Assembly: GCA_028023455.1 (NCBI GenBank)
Contig: JAQFVV010000017.1
Location: 7,222,098-7,286,097, forward strand
Length of the DNA: 64,000 bases
Direction of reading: 5' to 3'
Source of the DNA: Epiperipatus broadwayi
Taxonomy: Eukaryota > Onychophora > Udeonychophora > Euonychophora > Peripatidae
The translations under genes were made by a program, and so were the position numbers. A model generated the notes under the pieces. It saw only the letters and a program-made list of their open reading frames with translations. It was not told where the DNA came from and ran no database searches. Position 1 is the stretch's first letter; every line of letters begins with the position of its first letter. Of the stretch, positions 23,175 to 34,827 are shown in pieces.

Positions 23175-24043
23175 GACTAAATTTCATTTTTTAAAAATTA
23201 TTATTATTAATACTGTATTCGAAAATCTACTATTTTTCACAATAGATTATTTATTTTATTGGCTTAAAATAATAGATTAAAAAGTTAATCCCTAGAAGTC
23301 TTTTTATTGCTATATTAATAATGATATTCGGTATATACCAGAGGCTGGAAGTTTTTATAGTTTTTATCTCTCACAATGAATTTGTTTAATGACTTTAAAA
23401 TTATTTGTGTTCTTCTCAAATATAATTTGAGTTAACTAGACAAGTGATATCCGGGAATCGTTGAGTAAGTTTGCCATTCTCTTAATATATGTCAATTTTA
23501 ATTTATTTAAATCATAAGTATTCTTTTCTTGAACCTTACAACATTTTTACATTCCGTGAGATGAGGTTCTGCATCTATTATTTCTCAGAGAAGGAATATA
23601 TCTAATTATCAGAAAATATTTCTGGGAAAGAGGAAGGCATTTTTAATCTCTGTTCTTTACGGCCTCGACTTTCCTCCACAAAATTTATACATCTCGGGGG
23701 GGGGGGGGGGGGGGTACAATTGCCTTAAATATTTTATAACGAAAATTATCTTTTTCTCTTTTTTAAAAAACGTAGGTGAGCAAAAAAAAAAAAATTACAT
23801 ACATATTAAGGAAAACAATACACATAATAATCACGATGTAATTGCTTAAGCATCTAATTTGCCCTTTAAGAATAGCTATAAAATGTTTTCATTTTATTAC
23901 AAACATATAAATTTGGAACAATCTTTGTAATCATAAACAATGATCTCCACGCTGAGAGATGGATGGACAAAGCTTCTTCCATCGACATTATGCTATTCTG
24001 TCATTTATAGATAGTTAGTTGTATGAAGGCATATTAATTACGC
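23175..24043. other. No gene seen; contains 19-G run
   Basis: AT-rich with a run of 19 G at 23696-23714 (possible G-quadruplex or assembly-sensitive site). A few GC-richer patches (23560-23690) show no coding pattern. Confidence 0.5.
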
Positions 24044-24055
24044 AATTTTTAATGT

Positions 24056-24534
24056 AACTAAACATCACATGATCACCATTCTTTCGGCTTACACAAGCTG
24101 TTTATACCGAGGTTAAACTCTCCATACAGTAGTGCCACTCAGTGCAAACCATAGTAATCAATGGATGCAAGAAGATTTGGATGTAAAATGCCTATCTAGT
24201 GCCTACTCATCCAATATCTCCAGACTAGTTTCTATCTTGTGGCTTTCGTCAGTGAGGAATCTTGGATCCGAGAGCACTGCAACTAGATTTTGGGATCTAA
24301 TGCAAATCTCCAACAGCTACCTTTTGCCTTATTAGCTAACTATAAAGCTTTGAGTCCAACATGAAAACACAATAATGTTTTCAATTGAAGTTCATCAGCT
24401 TGTATATTCATATAGATCTGAACTTAATTCAGCATCCATACTTTTCGGTGATTTTATGCACAAACCTTTTCACATCCATTGATTGCTCTAGCTTGCACTG
24501 AGTGGCACTACTGTATGGAGTTTAGCCTCTGTGT
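24056..24534. repeat. R1 foldback with 12-bp target duplication
   Basis: Left end actaaacatcacatgatcacc; a long forward part to about 24435; then a jump to the inverted right end (gcactgagtggcactactgt...). Perfect 12-bp repeats aatttttaatgt (24044-24055, 24535-24546) flank it. The forward part is one of the fullest R1 units in the window. Frame 24132-24335 lies inside and is not a gene. Confidence 0.9.
24217..24258 (-). ncRNA. Hammerhead ribozyme (R1 type), weakened
   Basis: Minus strand: TCCTCA, core CTGACGA (position 7 is free in hammerheads), AAGC-CACAA-GATA, GAAA, C-TA-G, TC, TGGAGA. Stem I has one C-A mismatch and stem II is mostly broken, so activity is doubtful. Confidence 0.55.
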
Positions 24535-24546
24535 AATTTTTAATGT

Positions 24547-25719
24547 CATTTGTCCATATTTTATATAGTCTTTCTCTTTGGTTTGTACTTCATGTAATAC
24601 CATATACGAGAATTTTGGGGAGATTTCCTGTTATCCAGTGCCATTTTGTTTTAAGATTTATTTTTTTAAATGTATAGGCAAAATATCTATAATTTAGATT
24701 CCAGAGACCAGAATATTTGAATTATCCAAAAGTGACTCAAAGACTATCGTCTCTGATTTCTAGTCTTCAAATTAATTAAGCCAAATACAAGTTCAAATGC
24801 CAGTACATTGTTTGACTGTGCAGTTTATTTTACCATCTAGCAGATCTGCACATTTTCTGAGTATGGACATCAGTGTCAGAAATGATGAAATTGTAATGAT
24901 GGCTGACTTTGAACTATTGAAATCTGGCCTTTTTCAGTTCTTCTGTCTTTGTGGGCAGACTAGCTATTCAAGTAAATTATATAATCTGGTTGAATATTGT
25001 TCAAAATCACCATCATTAACATATTTGCCCTGCAACTTTGTATTTTTATCAAAAAAGCACTTGCGCATCTCCTGATAGAGTTCTCCGAAGATTCGCTGCT
25101 GATGAAGCACTCATTCAGCATTATTCTTATACTTAGTTGTCCAAATTTATTTGGAGATTGAAAGTTGGAGATGAAAGTACTTTCTGGCCATTAGTCATTC
25201 AATATGTATATTAGGTTAACTACTTAATCAAAGGCAGGCCAAATACCAATACTAGATAGCCTTGTTCTTAAAATAATTTAGCCTAGTATTTCAATTTAAC
25301 AGCTACATCATAAGTCATCCATATTATTTTATATAGTTGTATAGATGTTGCATGGAATTTATTGAAGTTAAGTGTGAACTGCGGTGTTGAATGATTGGAG
25401 ATGCAACAAGAGGAGATAGAAACAGAGATCAATGAGGGTGGCATGTTAATTGTTATGAAAAGTGACAGAATTGATAGTCATAAGGGTTTAATGGAATGAT
25501 ATAATAGTATAAAGTCCTAAGATTAATCCCAGCCCTAGGTCTGCTGATGTTCAAACTTCTTACCAACATACAAGCTATAAAAAGCTATAAAATGATTTGA
25601 TTATTTATTTGTCATAAACTTTTATGATACAAATATCCCTTTTTAAATAAATTTCTTCTCTAATTCTGTCTTTTGAACAATTCAGCATTGGGAACTATTT
25701 ATATCATTCTCAATAACTT
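24547..25719. other. GC-richer block, unidentified
   Basis: 24770-25150 is less AT-rich than its flanks. The minus strand holds an open run from about 25092 to 24975 reading GELYQEMRKCFFDKNTK then YVNDGDFEQYSTRLYNLLE and a stop. This could be an old exon or a retroelement piece; no family recognised. A degraded tRNA-like SINE end lies at 25500-25585 (cccagccctaggtctgctga, gttcaaacttcttacc). The plus frame 24797-25075 has no motif. Confidence 0.3.
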
Positions 25720-25724
25720 TATGC

Positions 25725-25965
25725 AGATATTTGAGTATCCAGATTGTTGTAATTAAATATTTTGTTATCACCCATGTTTCACAACCATACATGTGTTGGT
25801 AAATTTGCGTAGGTCGGTGACTCATAAATATGTTCTTAACTTTCTGCAGATATTCAAATACCTAGATTGTTATAACTGAATATTTATCATTACCCATGTT
25901 TCACAACCATATAATATATTGGTAAATATGCATATGATCATGACTTATAAATATGTTCTTATTCT
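25725..25965 (-). repeat. Duplicated LINE fragment (about 120 bp, twice)
   Basis: Two diverged direct copies (about 25725-25845 and 25846-25965) share cccatgtttcacaaccata and 'cataaatatgttctta'. The minus strand reads YGCETW-like text (tatggttgtgaaacatggg), a motif common near the C-terminus of LINE reverse transcriptases. Confidence 0.5.
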
Positions 25966-26214
25966 GGATATTCTTAATTTTATTACATTTGGCAATCACA
26001 ACCATTAGTAATATTTTTTCTAAGATAATTTATTTTAGTTGTATTTTCATATAATCCATATCTTAGTATATGTTTCTGATTGTTGGCTCTGAGATGACCT
26101 TGACCTAAGATTATAGGCTCGTCTGAAGTCATTTTCAATAAAGTAGATCCTGTAAACCCTTTAATTAAAGAAATAAAAGCACAAGTAAATGCAGTTAATT
26201 GTGCAGTGATTTGA

Positions 26215-26665
26215 GGGGTTTGAACCCAGACTTTCAAGCTCTCTTCAAATATCCACCCCATATTATACAGCGATTGCTAACTATAATTCCCCAGAAGCCA
26301 CTGAATGGTGAATTTGCTACTGTAAGCATGGGAAATGGTGACCATGTGATGTTTAGTAATTTAATGTATGTGACTTTATAAGCAAATTATCTTAGATTGA
26401 AAACATTATTGTATTTTTATTTTGAACTTATAGCTTTATAGTTAACTAAAAAGGTAAACGATTGCTACTGGAAGGTTGCATTAGATTCAAAGGTCTAGAT
26501 GCAGTGCTCTCAGATACATCTGACTGATAAAAACCATAATTTAGAGACTAGTCTAGAGATATTAGATGAGTAGGTTAGATAGCGATTTTGAAGATTTTGA
26601 AGCACAAATATTTTAGCTTTCATTAGCTTGCACTAGTTGGCACTACTATATGAAGACAGTTGATA
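26215..26665 (-). repeat. R2 end fragment followed by a reversed R1 unit
   Basis: 26215-26275 matches an R2 end (gggtttgaacccagactttcaagctctc... 'ccaccccatattatacag'). From about 26300 the sequence is R1 in reverse (ggaaatggtgaccatgtgat ... tagatgagtaggttagatag ... tggcactactatatg). The ribozyme position (about 26515-26560) is decayed (CTGATAA, GAGA). No target duplication could be fixed. Confidence 0.65.
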
Positions 26666-26669
26666 CTGG

Positions 26670-26905
26670 CAACAAGGGAATATACATATAAGGTTGAGTT
26701 AGTCTGCAAGTTATGTAAGGAACACATAAAAAATATTAGGCATCTGTTAATTAAATGTAAATGCCTACACGCAGAAAAGATGTAAATAATGAAGCTATGG
26801 AAGAATAAATATAAACAAAGTGATTATACAGAAGGTGGGTTCTTGATTTTTATGCTGGGTTTGGGGAAAGATAAGGGGGATTTAGATTTAAAGCCATTAC
26901 TGATG
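26670..26905 (+). pseudogene. LINE-A 3' coding fragment
   Basis: Corresponds to the C-terminal zinc-like region of LINE-A (compare 46480-46690 and the minus strand of 49080-49260): CKLCKE, IRHLLIKCKCLH with C..C...H...C spacing, then MKLWKNKYKQS and KDKGDLDLK. Cut off at about 26905 by a foreign piece (next entry); it resumes at 27160. Confidence 0.7.
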
Positions 26906-27145
26906 TTACTGTTCACATCATTCAACCTTGTTTCAAGATTACTGTTCATCTTGTTCATTTCTTCTTTTATGCTGCTCATGAACATTTGGAACATTTGTTC
27001 TGTGGGTCAGTTACTTTCTGCAACCTGTTTTATTCTGGGTCTGGATACTCGAGCCACTCCCTCTCCGAGTACTCCCTGAGTTTGGGATAGCATTTGGTCT
27101 GCAACATATGTTTGTGGAGGATGATCAACCTTGCCTTATCTTTCC
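26906..27145 (-). pseudogene. Gag-like fragment (Ty3/gypsy-type, tentative)
   Basis: The minus strand is open over about 75 codons except for one stop: ADQMLSQTQGVLGEG, RPRIKQVAESN, MFQMFMSSIKEEMNKMNSNL then ETRLNDVNSNI. A short helical coiled-coil segment with repeated Met and Asn resembles the N-terminal part of retroelement gag proteins. GC content is above the surroundings. It interrupts LINE-A, so it is the younger piece. Family is an inference. Confidence 0.4.
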
Positions 27146-27149
27146 TCAA

Positions 27150-27385
27150 ACCCAGATTAAAAATCTAAGATTATGATGTGGAAATGGGATGGAGCAGGAT
27201 AGTGAAGAATAGAGGAAAAAGTTAGGGTGGGGAATAGACGGGAAAGGTAAGGTGGCTAACAGGTTTCTTTGGGCATTGCAGCTGAGGGATTCCTGACTCC
27301 GATAAAGAAGAAGCCACAATGCTTTACACAACACCATATCACATATTGTTTTAACAGATTGTATAAGCATAAGAAATGTTTATCA
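27150..27385 (+). repeat. LINE-A 3' end
   Basis: Matches 46700-46868 (ttgggatggagcaggatag, gtggctaacaggtttctttg, gattcctgactccgataaag, gaagccacaatgc), ending in the CACA-rich tail seen at other LINE-A ends. Confidence 0.7.
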
Positions 27386-28008
27386 TGTAATATTTTAGTG
27401 ATTTAATACTATACATATAGGGGGTTTAATACTATGCAACTACTAAAACAAATTTTTTAAGTTTAGAGAGACATTTTATATCTTCCCAATCTATTACTGA
27501 AAAGTAACTTTCAAAAAAAAAGATAAATTATTTGCTCTCACAGGTGTACTTAAAACATTTGGTAAATAACAGTTTTATAAGAACAGAGAGATTTCTTTTT
27601 CAAAACACATCTTGAACATATTTTATCTAACTTTAGGAATTACTATTATGAAATTAACAAAATACAATTAAAAACATTAAAAAAGTTTTAATTTTATTAA
27701 CTTTGACCTAATTATATGTGTTTTTAGAATAATAGCGTAAGCTTGTGGTTAAGACCTGTAGAGGTCCCTACCTTCGCATTTTCAAGCGCAAATGATTTGA
27801 GGTTTGTTGACTTAGTGAATATTATTTACGTAATCAATGTGCGTTAAATAAATTTATAATTACAACATTTATTAACTGAAACACAGGCTTATTATATACC
27901 TGTGTCTATATATGTAATATATACGGTATATGAGCACAGACTGTCACTCTCCACTCTATCTAATAACACTGATACACTTAAACACATATGTTGAAAAGAT
28001 AAATAATC

Positions 28009-28052
28009 ACCAATATACATATTTCATACTAAACCAGCAATCATCAGTTGGT
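28009..28052 (-). ncRNA. Hammerhead ribozyme (R2 type)
   Basis: Minus strand: stem I ACCAA/TTGGT, core CTGATGA, stem II TTGC/GTAT around TGGTTTA (three inner pairs, one G-U), GAAA, stem III TA-TG-TA, cleavage TA. All invariant core bases are present. Confidence 0.7.
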
Positions 28053-28843
28053 CCAGACTATCATCTCTACGCATATATACTATAAGTGCTCAGATATATA
28101 TTAAGATAGACAATCTTTTTACTTTAATGGACAGGCTTCAATCTACTCCAACTCTTCAACCGTCCATCCAATTCAAAATCTGATGATGGAATGCTCAAAG
28201 GCCACCCTGAGGCTGAGATTATTGTCACACCCATGTTAACCTAAGGTCAATCTGAACCCCACATGTACAGGACATAATCCATTTAATACATATGCAAGGA
28301 TGGGCAGACATCTCTACAATGTAATAACTGAAACACAGGCTTTTTATATACCTGTGTCTATATATGTAATATATAGGGTATATTGCTGGGTTAGCATGAA
28401 ATAGGAATATTGGTGATTATTTATCTTGTCAACATATATGTGTTTAAGTGTATCAGTGTTATTAGATAGAGTGGAGAGTGGTGGGTTGTGTGAAAGTCTG
28501 TGCTCATATACCCTATATATTACATATATAGACACAGGTATATAATAAGCCTGTGTTTCAGTTATTACATTGTAGAGATGTCTGCCCATCCATGCATATG
28601 TATTAAATGAATTATGTCCTGTACATGTGCGGTTCAGATTGATATTAGGTCAACATGGGTGTGACAATAATCTCAGCCTCAGGGTGGCCTTTGAGCATTC
28701 CATTATCAGATTTTCAATTGGATGGACGGTTGAAGAGTTGAAATGTGGAGTAGATTGAAGCCTGTCCATTAAAGTAAAAAGATTGTCTATCTTAATATAT
28801 ATCTGAGCACTTATAGTATATATGTGTAGAGATGATAGTCTGG

Positions 28844-28887
28844 ACCAACTGATGATTGCTGGTTTAGCATGAAATATGTATATTGGT
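28844..28887 (+). ncRNA. Hammerhead ribozyme (R2 type)
   Basis: ACCAA (28844-28848), CTGATGA, stem II TTGC/GCAT (three pairs, outer U-U) with loop TGGTTTA, GAAA (28871-28874), stem III TA-TG-TA, then UA and TTGGT (28883-28887). The core is intact. This arm differs from the minus-strand arm at one stem II base (GCAT/GTAT) that keeps a G-C or G-U pair. Confidence 0.72.
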
Positions 28888-29234
28888 GATTATTTATCTT
28901 TTCTTCATATATGTGTTTAAGTGTAACAGTGTTATTAGATAGAGTGGAGAGTGGGGGTTGTGTGAAAGTCTGTGCTCATATACCCTATATATGACATTTA
29001 TTAATATATTTTAAAATCAAAAGTGACGAAAGAAAATAAATTATTTATTTTTCTTTTAGGAAAATAAAAATATTTATTTTTCTTCAATCTAATAAAAGAA
29101 TTTAAAATATATTATTAAATTACAGTACATCAAAGGCAATGAGATCAAAACATTTTATTTACTTTCTATGAAGAAAAAAAGACTGCTTATAGGTTTAATT
29201 TATTTTATTTTCAATTTGTTTTAAATATCTAGAA

Positions 29235-29624
29235 CAGGGGTTCCCAACCTGGAATATTCATATCCCCAGGATATATGAGAATCTTATCCAGTGATATGGG
29301 GAAAAGTAGGAAAATAAATATTTTATTAATTATATTCCACAATAGTTACGTTATTAACATTATGGGATATTACATTTTGGTACTGTCTGTCAGCCACATC
29401 AATCAACATTGCAGGTCTCTTTTTTGAACACAGACACAGTGAAGTTGCGTAGACTATATTTTCACTGCAGAGTCCAATAACTCAAAATATCCAGTTAAGG
29501 TTTATATACTGAATAAATATGAAAACTTAATTATTGTTTATGTCTTATTACAATAAATAGGGGATACCAAATAATTTACTAAAAGCCAATGGCATATGAG
29601 GACCAAAATGAATGAGAACTCCTG
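29235..29624. mobile_element. hAT-like MITE, degraded (390 bp)
   Basis: The left end CAGGGGTTCCCAACCTGG is a typical hAT terminus. The right end GAATGAGAACTCCTG is a weaker mirror. No matching 8-bp duplication survives. No coding capacity. Confidence 0.5.
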
Positions 29625-30029
29625 ATGCAAAATAATTACTGTTTAGGATTAGTCTTTGGTCAACAAATTTCCAATTTCTCATTTTGCAGAATATTCAATT
29701 AAATTGGTTTGGTCCATTTATTTTGTTTTTGCTCTGTGCAAGATTTTATCTTGCATGCTATACTGGCAGGTAGCATTGCATATTGTGTCTGTTGTGCTTA
29801 TTTCTTCATAATTTAAGGATAATTCTCAATGGGATTTCTCTATATCTAATATATTGTGTTAGAGATAAACTATCATACAACTTGCACTTTAATACCTAAA
29901 ATGAGATTGAATACATAGTAATTTTTCAATTACTGATAGAAAATATGCAGCAGATAATCCAAGGAATCTAGCTGAGTATGTAAAGGATGGGGTAAAACCA
30001 ACAATGACAGGGTGTTACCCAAAAGTGAA

Positions 30030-30310
30030 GCTGTCCATCCATAGCACCACCAGTGCAAGCCAGAGTAATCAATGGATGCAAGAATGTTCATAAAACCCCT
30101 ATCTAGTGCCTACTCATCCAATATCCCGAGACTGGTTTTATCAGCGAGATCTGTGGATATTGGATGAATAGGCATTAGATAGGGATTTTATGCACAAACC
30201 TTCTTGCATCCATTGATTACTCTGGTTTGCACTGCTAGCGCTACTGTATGGAGAGTTAGCCTCTGTGAAAACAGCTGGTGTAAACATAAAAAATGGTGAT
30301 AATGAGACAG
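30030..30310. repeat. R1 foldback, short palindrome
   Basis: 'agtgcaagccagagtaatca' (30051) is mirrored by 'gattactctggtttgcact' (30214-30232). The right side continues gcgctactgtatggagag and then ctgtgaaaacagctggtgta and aaaatggtgataatgag. The ribozyme is collapsed at the centre. An imperfect flanking repeat, gacagggtgttac (30006) and gacagggctttac (30305), may be the target duplication. Confidence 0.7.
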
Positions 30311-30607
30311 GGCTTTACTGGCATATTTGTCCAAATTGATTGCAAATGCTACTTCCATGGCAAACAACTAGTAAAAACTAAACACTTCTTGCAGGAATCT
30401 TTTACAGCATTTTAATTTCTTATTGGAAGATTTTTAAAAATGAAAAATTAAAATGGGCATCCAAAAAGAAATTGACATCTTTTGATCAGATACACTCAGA
30501 AAATTCATTAAACAATGGAGTTAATTTTCTTAAGGACAAAACATTTCAGTTTTACAGAAATTCATCAAATTCATGTTGATTAACTTTGTAAATTAATTAT
30601 TTTGAAA

Positions 30608-30740
30608 TAAAAAGGCTAATGACTTTATTGGGGGGTGGGATATAAAAAGTTTGAGTGCCAACCTGTGAGCATCAGATTCGATACTGGGACCTACCGATCT
30701 CAAATCAGATACCCTACTGCTGTATCAAACTGCAAGGGAT
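30608..30740 (-). repeat. tRNA-like SINE, single dispersed copy
   Basis: The minus strand reads gcagtttgatacagcagtag, a TTGAGATC block, GGTCCCAGTATCGAATCTG (B box), tgctcacaggttggcactca, and AATAAAGTCATTAGCC. This is the unit of the 1670-2590 array, in the same order, standing alone. It shows that the array unit is a mobile SINE rather than a purely local satellite. Confidence 0.75.
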
Positions 30741-32469
30741 TATCAATAATTACAATTATAAAGTTTTAAATATGATAACTTTGATCAAATTCAACATGTT
30801 TTTAAATAACATTAAAATTTGTTTGTACATATTAAAATCAAAGAAAAAAAATCGTTTTTTTTTTTAAATTAAAGCAAAATAAAAATTTTAAAATATGTAC
30901 AATCTAATAAAATAATTTTAAAAGAGTTTACAATCATTTATTTTGTACGATAAAAAAAGATAGAATAAAGACAAATATAAATATCCTTATATATACATAT
31001 GCTCATATTGATGAGACATTTGTAATAGAATCAAAAGGAGACATAATATTAGCTGGTGATCATACAGGTGCCATATAAGTAAGCATTCATAAATATGCTG
31101 AGATCATTAAGATTAGCTCAGCTTAGTGCTACTGGCCATAAATCAACATATATATATAGAACTATCTCTTAATAACTACAACCAGTATGTGATACTGCTA
31201 TAAATTTTCATATGACCAAATGTTATAAAATATTTTAAATTGAAGAGGTGTCCATCTCAATACTTTTCTAGGTATGTCGGTATTTTGTAAACATCAAATT
31301 AGTTTGAATATAGCTTTCATAGTATAAAATTTTATGCCACATTTTGGAGTTTAGTGACATCTCGTACTGGATGCAGTCTAACCTTAGGTAATTTGATTTT
31401 TTTTTTTTAATCTGTGGTTATTTTTTTCTATTTTTTAAAACAATATTACATCATGTTTTGTAAGTAACCCTTATAATTAAAAAATGAAATTTATTTCATT
31501 ATAATAACAGATAGTAATTTTACTAAAAGAAAGCATTAAACACATTGCACCTGGAAATGGTAATAATGAAATCACTTTTATTTCTCCATTGTTTGTGATA
31601 TATTGTTTTTCTTTTTACTTTATTATACAAATATCATAACACTTATTGTAAGTAATGCTTACAATAATAAAAATCAGATATATTTATTATAAAAATAGAT
31701 AGTTCTTTTTCTAAAAGAAAGCAATCAATTGAATCCAATTAGAAGATTTTCTAAACAAAAGTAATTTTACTTTTTCATATTTTACAATTTTATAGTAATA
31801 TATTTTTATTGTTTTATAAAATCAGTATAATACTTATTATAAATAATACTTATAATAAAAAAATCAAATTTGGAATGATAATTATATAAAACAAATACTT
31901 TACTTAAGAGAGGTATGAGATACTGGTTGTAGTATTTACATTACACAACTATGTTGTAGCCTTTGCAGATTTATAAAGACTGGGAACTTTAGAGATAATG
32001 TACTATTCATATAATTTTAAAAAGAATTATATAGAATCCACACATATCAATATCCATTATTGAGCAGTGCTAGCTCATTGGATAGCAGCTGAATATGTGT
32101 ATACAAGTAAAGTGGGAAAAATACTTAATCTAATATTATCAAAAATGAAAATAAAGAAAATTCATTATGCTGCAATTACAAAAAATATATATTTATAATT
32201 CTACAGAAAAGCTTTTTGGCACATAAGTTTTTGCCATTGTTAATGTAAAAACATTTATTTTAACTGTTAATGATATGATGTTTATACTTCTACTTTATAC
32301 AAGTAATAGGTTAAGATGTGCATTAATAAGCAGCTGAAGAGAAGTTTAGCCTTTATATAACTGAAATATTAAAATAATGCTGAGCACTTTCAAGATTTAC
32401 AATACTTTCATAATCATAGCTGGGTTCAGTTATAAAGTGATGGAGTAGAAGTGTGTGTCAAATTTAAAT
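30741..32469. other. No gene seen; AT-rich DNA
   Basis: Three loosely repeated segments ('gtaagtaacccttataat', 'gtaagtaatgcttacaat', 'ataaatacttataata') around 31460, 31650 and 31845 suggest an old tandem expansion of about 190 bp. No coding signal. Confidence 0.4.
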
Positions 32470-32847
32470 TTATGTAAAATAATAAAAAAATAGAGAGTCC
32501 ACTTCTTGGAGGATGGTGTTGGCTATGTAACATGCTTCCCTAAATTTCCATCTTGATTGGTCTCTTTCAATATATTGAAGTGCTGCTGAAGACAGGGTAA
32601 ACAAATGCCCAATTAATTTTTTATGCTCAAAAAAGACTGAACTGCGATCTGGTTTTGTCGCTGCTCTCTTGTATATGTATTGATACTGTGCCAATTGTGT
32701 AATTAAAGACACCCCAAGATTTCTCCCAAATAAAACAGAATTACAACCAGTGTAGGGGCATTTAATTTTATAGACAGTAAAAGGTATGGTCTCTGGTTCA
32801 AATTTATCCTTTGAGCTTTTTAGCAATCTATTGAGGAGGGAGTACAA
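32470..32847 (-). pseudogene. PLE GIY-YIG endonuclease fragment, second family
   Basis: An open frame of 125 codons. FTVYKIKCPYTGC fits the 'vYkI.C...C..vYiG' entry of a GIY-YIG nuclease; LFGRNLGVSLITQLAQY corresponds to the YIGqT..sL..RL segment (YIG changed to LFG); SSVFFEHKKLIGH fits the 'SSvFfEHk..tGH' block; IERDQSRWKFREACYI fits the C-terminal helix. The substituted YIG makes loss of activity likely. No RT part upstream is readable. It differs from the 3826-4132 family in the long insert before SSVFFEH. Confidence 0.6.
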
Positions 32848-33971
32848 AAATTGAGGTGGAAAGTAGGTGCAAATACTTTATTGAAGGTTCATATTATGTA
32901 TCAAAGACAAAAAAAGTAAATAAAGTAAAATAAGAAGTGAATAAAAATAAATTTATAAAATTATAATGTAGCATTCCAAATTATTAGAAATTCAATCAAG
33001 GTTAAAATAAATTAGTAAACATAATTATACAGTATAGATAAAAATATAATTTATATAATTTTATATGCATTACCTTATTATATAATTTTCAATTCATTTT
33101 TAATTGACCAGTTATAAATTAAATTAATCAAAGCTCTATGTATATGCATATAAAAATATTTTAATGCAGATCACTAACTGAAAATTGAATAGAAGCGATT
33201 CAAATCACCCTCCTGAATGTTATGACATTTCAGCAGTATCCTCTGTGAACAAATATAAAGTTTGGACTTTAAATTTATTCACATAGACATTGCTGAAATA
33301 TCATAATGTTTGAGAGAAATGATTTGAATATTTTATATTCATAGAATTATTATCTTTGTTTTGCTTAACGTAATTAGTTTAATATATTTTCCTTGTTTTT
33401 AGATCTTTAATGTAATTAATATTTTTTACAGAATATATTTTACATCAACATGTTAAATAGTGAATGAGTAAAGTAGATTTATCATCTCTACTTTTAATTA
33501 TATTATTATGTTCTTTGGTTCTTTCATCTGACTGTTTCCCTGTGCATCTCCAGTAAATCATACTATTATTATTATTATTACAATTAATTTTTTAACCATT
33601 TCTATATATTGATATTTTATATTACTTTATTATTAATCTAATATTTAAATAACTTTATTACAATAAAATATAATGATTAATAATTTTATTAATAATGTAA
33701 TAGTAATAATGTGAAAGATGTTAAGTAAAATATACCAATAAAACATTGCATAGTTATTAATTACTGAAATGAATGAAAATAAAAGCAATAAATGTAATTA
33801 TATTATCTTGATGTAAATGGTAAAACATAATTAGAGCACACTTATGCACATGGACACATATGTGTCTAATAAAACAAAAATAGTGAAATTATTTGTTTTC
33901 AATTCATTACAGCTAAATCTTTATATATATAAATGATAAGCAGAATTAAATATAATACACACACACACATC

Positions 33972-34016
<45 letters not shown>

Positions 34017-34139
34017 GTGCAAGCATTTAGAAACTAAAATATTTCAATTATTAATTTTAATTTGCATTTAAATTATAGATCAAAATATTTTAACAATGTA
34101 TACATAGTAAAAGGATCTAAATAAGATATATACTATATC
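32848..34139. other. AT-rich; (CA)n(TA)n microsatellite at 33956-34014
   Basis: 33200-33330 holds a small inverted repeat (gatttgaatc... / gattcaaatc type, with 'atgttatgacatttcagca' and 'tgctgaaatatcataatgtt'), a likely small foldback. The CA/TA run is at 33956-34014. No gene. Confidence 0.5.
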
Positions 34140-34316
34140 ATCACTATCATTTTCAACCATTATTGATTCACAGCATGATGATTTCTCCAAATTTTAATCC
34201 ATCTTTTCCAATCTCTAGTCTCTTTTCCATATCACCCCTGCACACTTTCTTATCTTATCCAGCCATCCCATATGTGATCTCTTTCTAGGTCTTTTACAAT
34301 GATTTAAAATTTAGTT
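34140..34316 (-). pseudogene. LINE-B C-terminal tail, copy 1
   Basis: The minus strand reads KRPRKRSHMGWLDKIRKCAG, then after a shift ETRDWKRWIKIWRNHHAVN. This is the common LINE tail 'GRPrkrw.D.i......A.DR..Wr'. It matches 36040-36200 in order and wording. Stops and shifts present. Confidence 0.6.
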
Positions 34317-34827
34317 TAAGATTTCAAATGTCCATCTATTATCAGCTATATATAAATTATACTACATATACAAATAAAATTATTCCAATTATTAATTTGC
34401 TTTTATAAGCTAAATTATACTTTTAACAACACAATTCATTTGAAAGTTTACATATAAACAAATGTAAACATTATTTTTAAGAATTTAGACTTCCTCTTTA
34501 AGTAATTAAATCTTCTATAACAACTTAGTAATAAAATTTAAAAACTTTATCATACTTAGCTTTTAAAAAGTATTTTTCTCTTGAGACTTTAAATTGGTTA
34601 TTTGTTTTTCTTTGACAAAATTAGAATTTTTAAAAGCTTTTTCTACTAGCCAATGTTGGCCAACTACTAGTAATTGTATCAAAGTTATTTACCTTTATTA
34701 AAACAGGCATCAGATTTTCTTCTTGAATTAACATTGACATTAATATTTTTAATAATTTTCACTGTATATTCATAATAATATTATAATTCGATGTCTATAT
34801 TTTTTCAAGTCAATATATTGTAATGGT

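Larger units (their letters stand above)
27876..28993. repeat. R2 foldback, 1.12 kb palindrome with 11-bp target duplication
   Basis: Arms about 27916-28384 and 28505-28990 are nearly perfect reverse complements. The 120-bp centre is another copy of the outer part of the unit, so one arm holds a tandem start. Perfect 11-bp repeats acatttattaa flank it (27865-27875, 28994-29004). Both arms include a hammerhead. The arms also hold a GC-richer core (gggtgtgacaataatctcag) absent from the other R2 copies here. The minus frame 28344-28589 is repeat-derived. Confidence 0.92.

Noticed and set aside
33550-33760. Promoter or origin in the ATT/TAA-rich stretch
   Set aside because: Ordinary AT-rich DNA of this genome; nothing distinguishes it from the surroundings.
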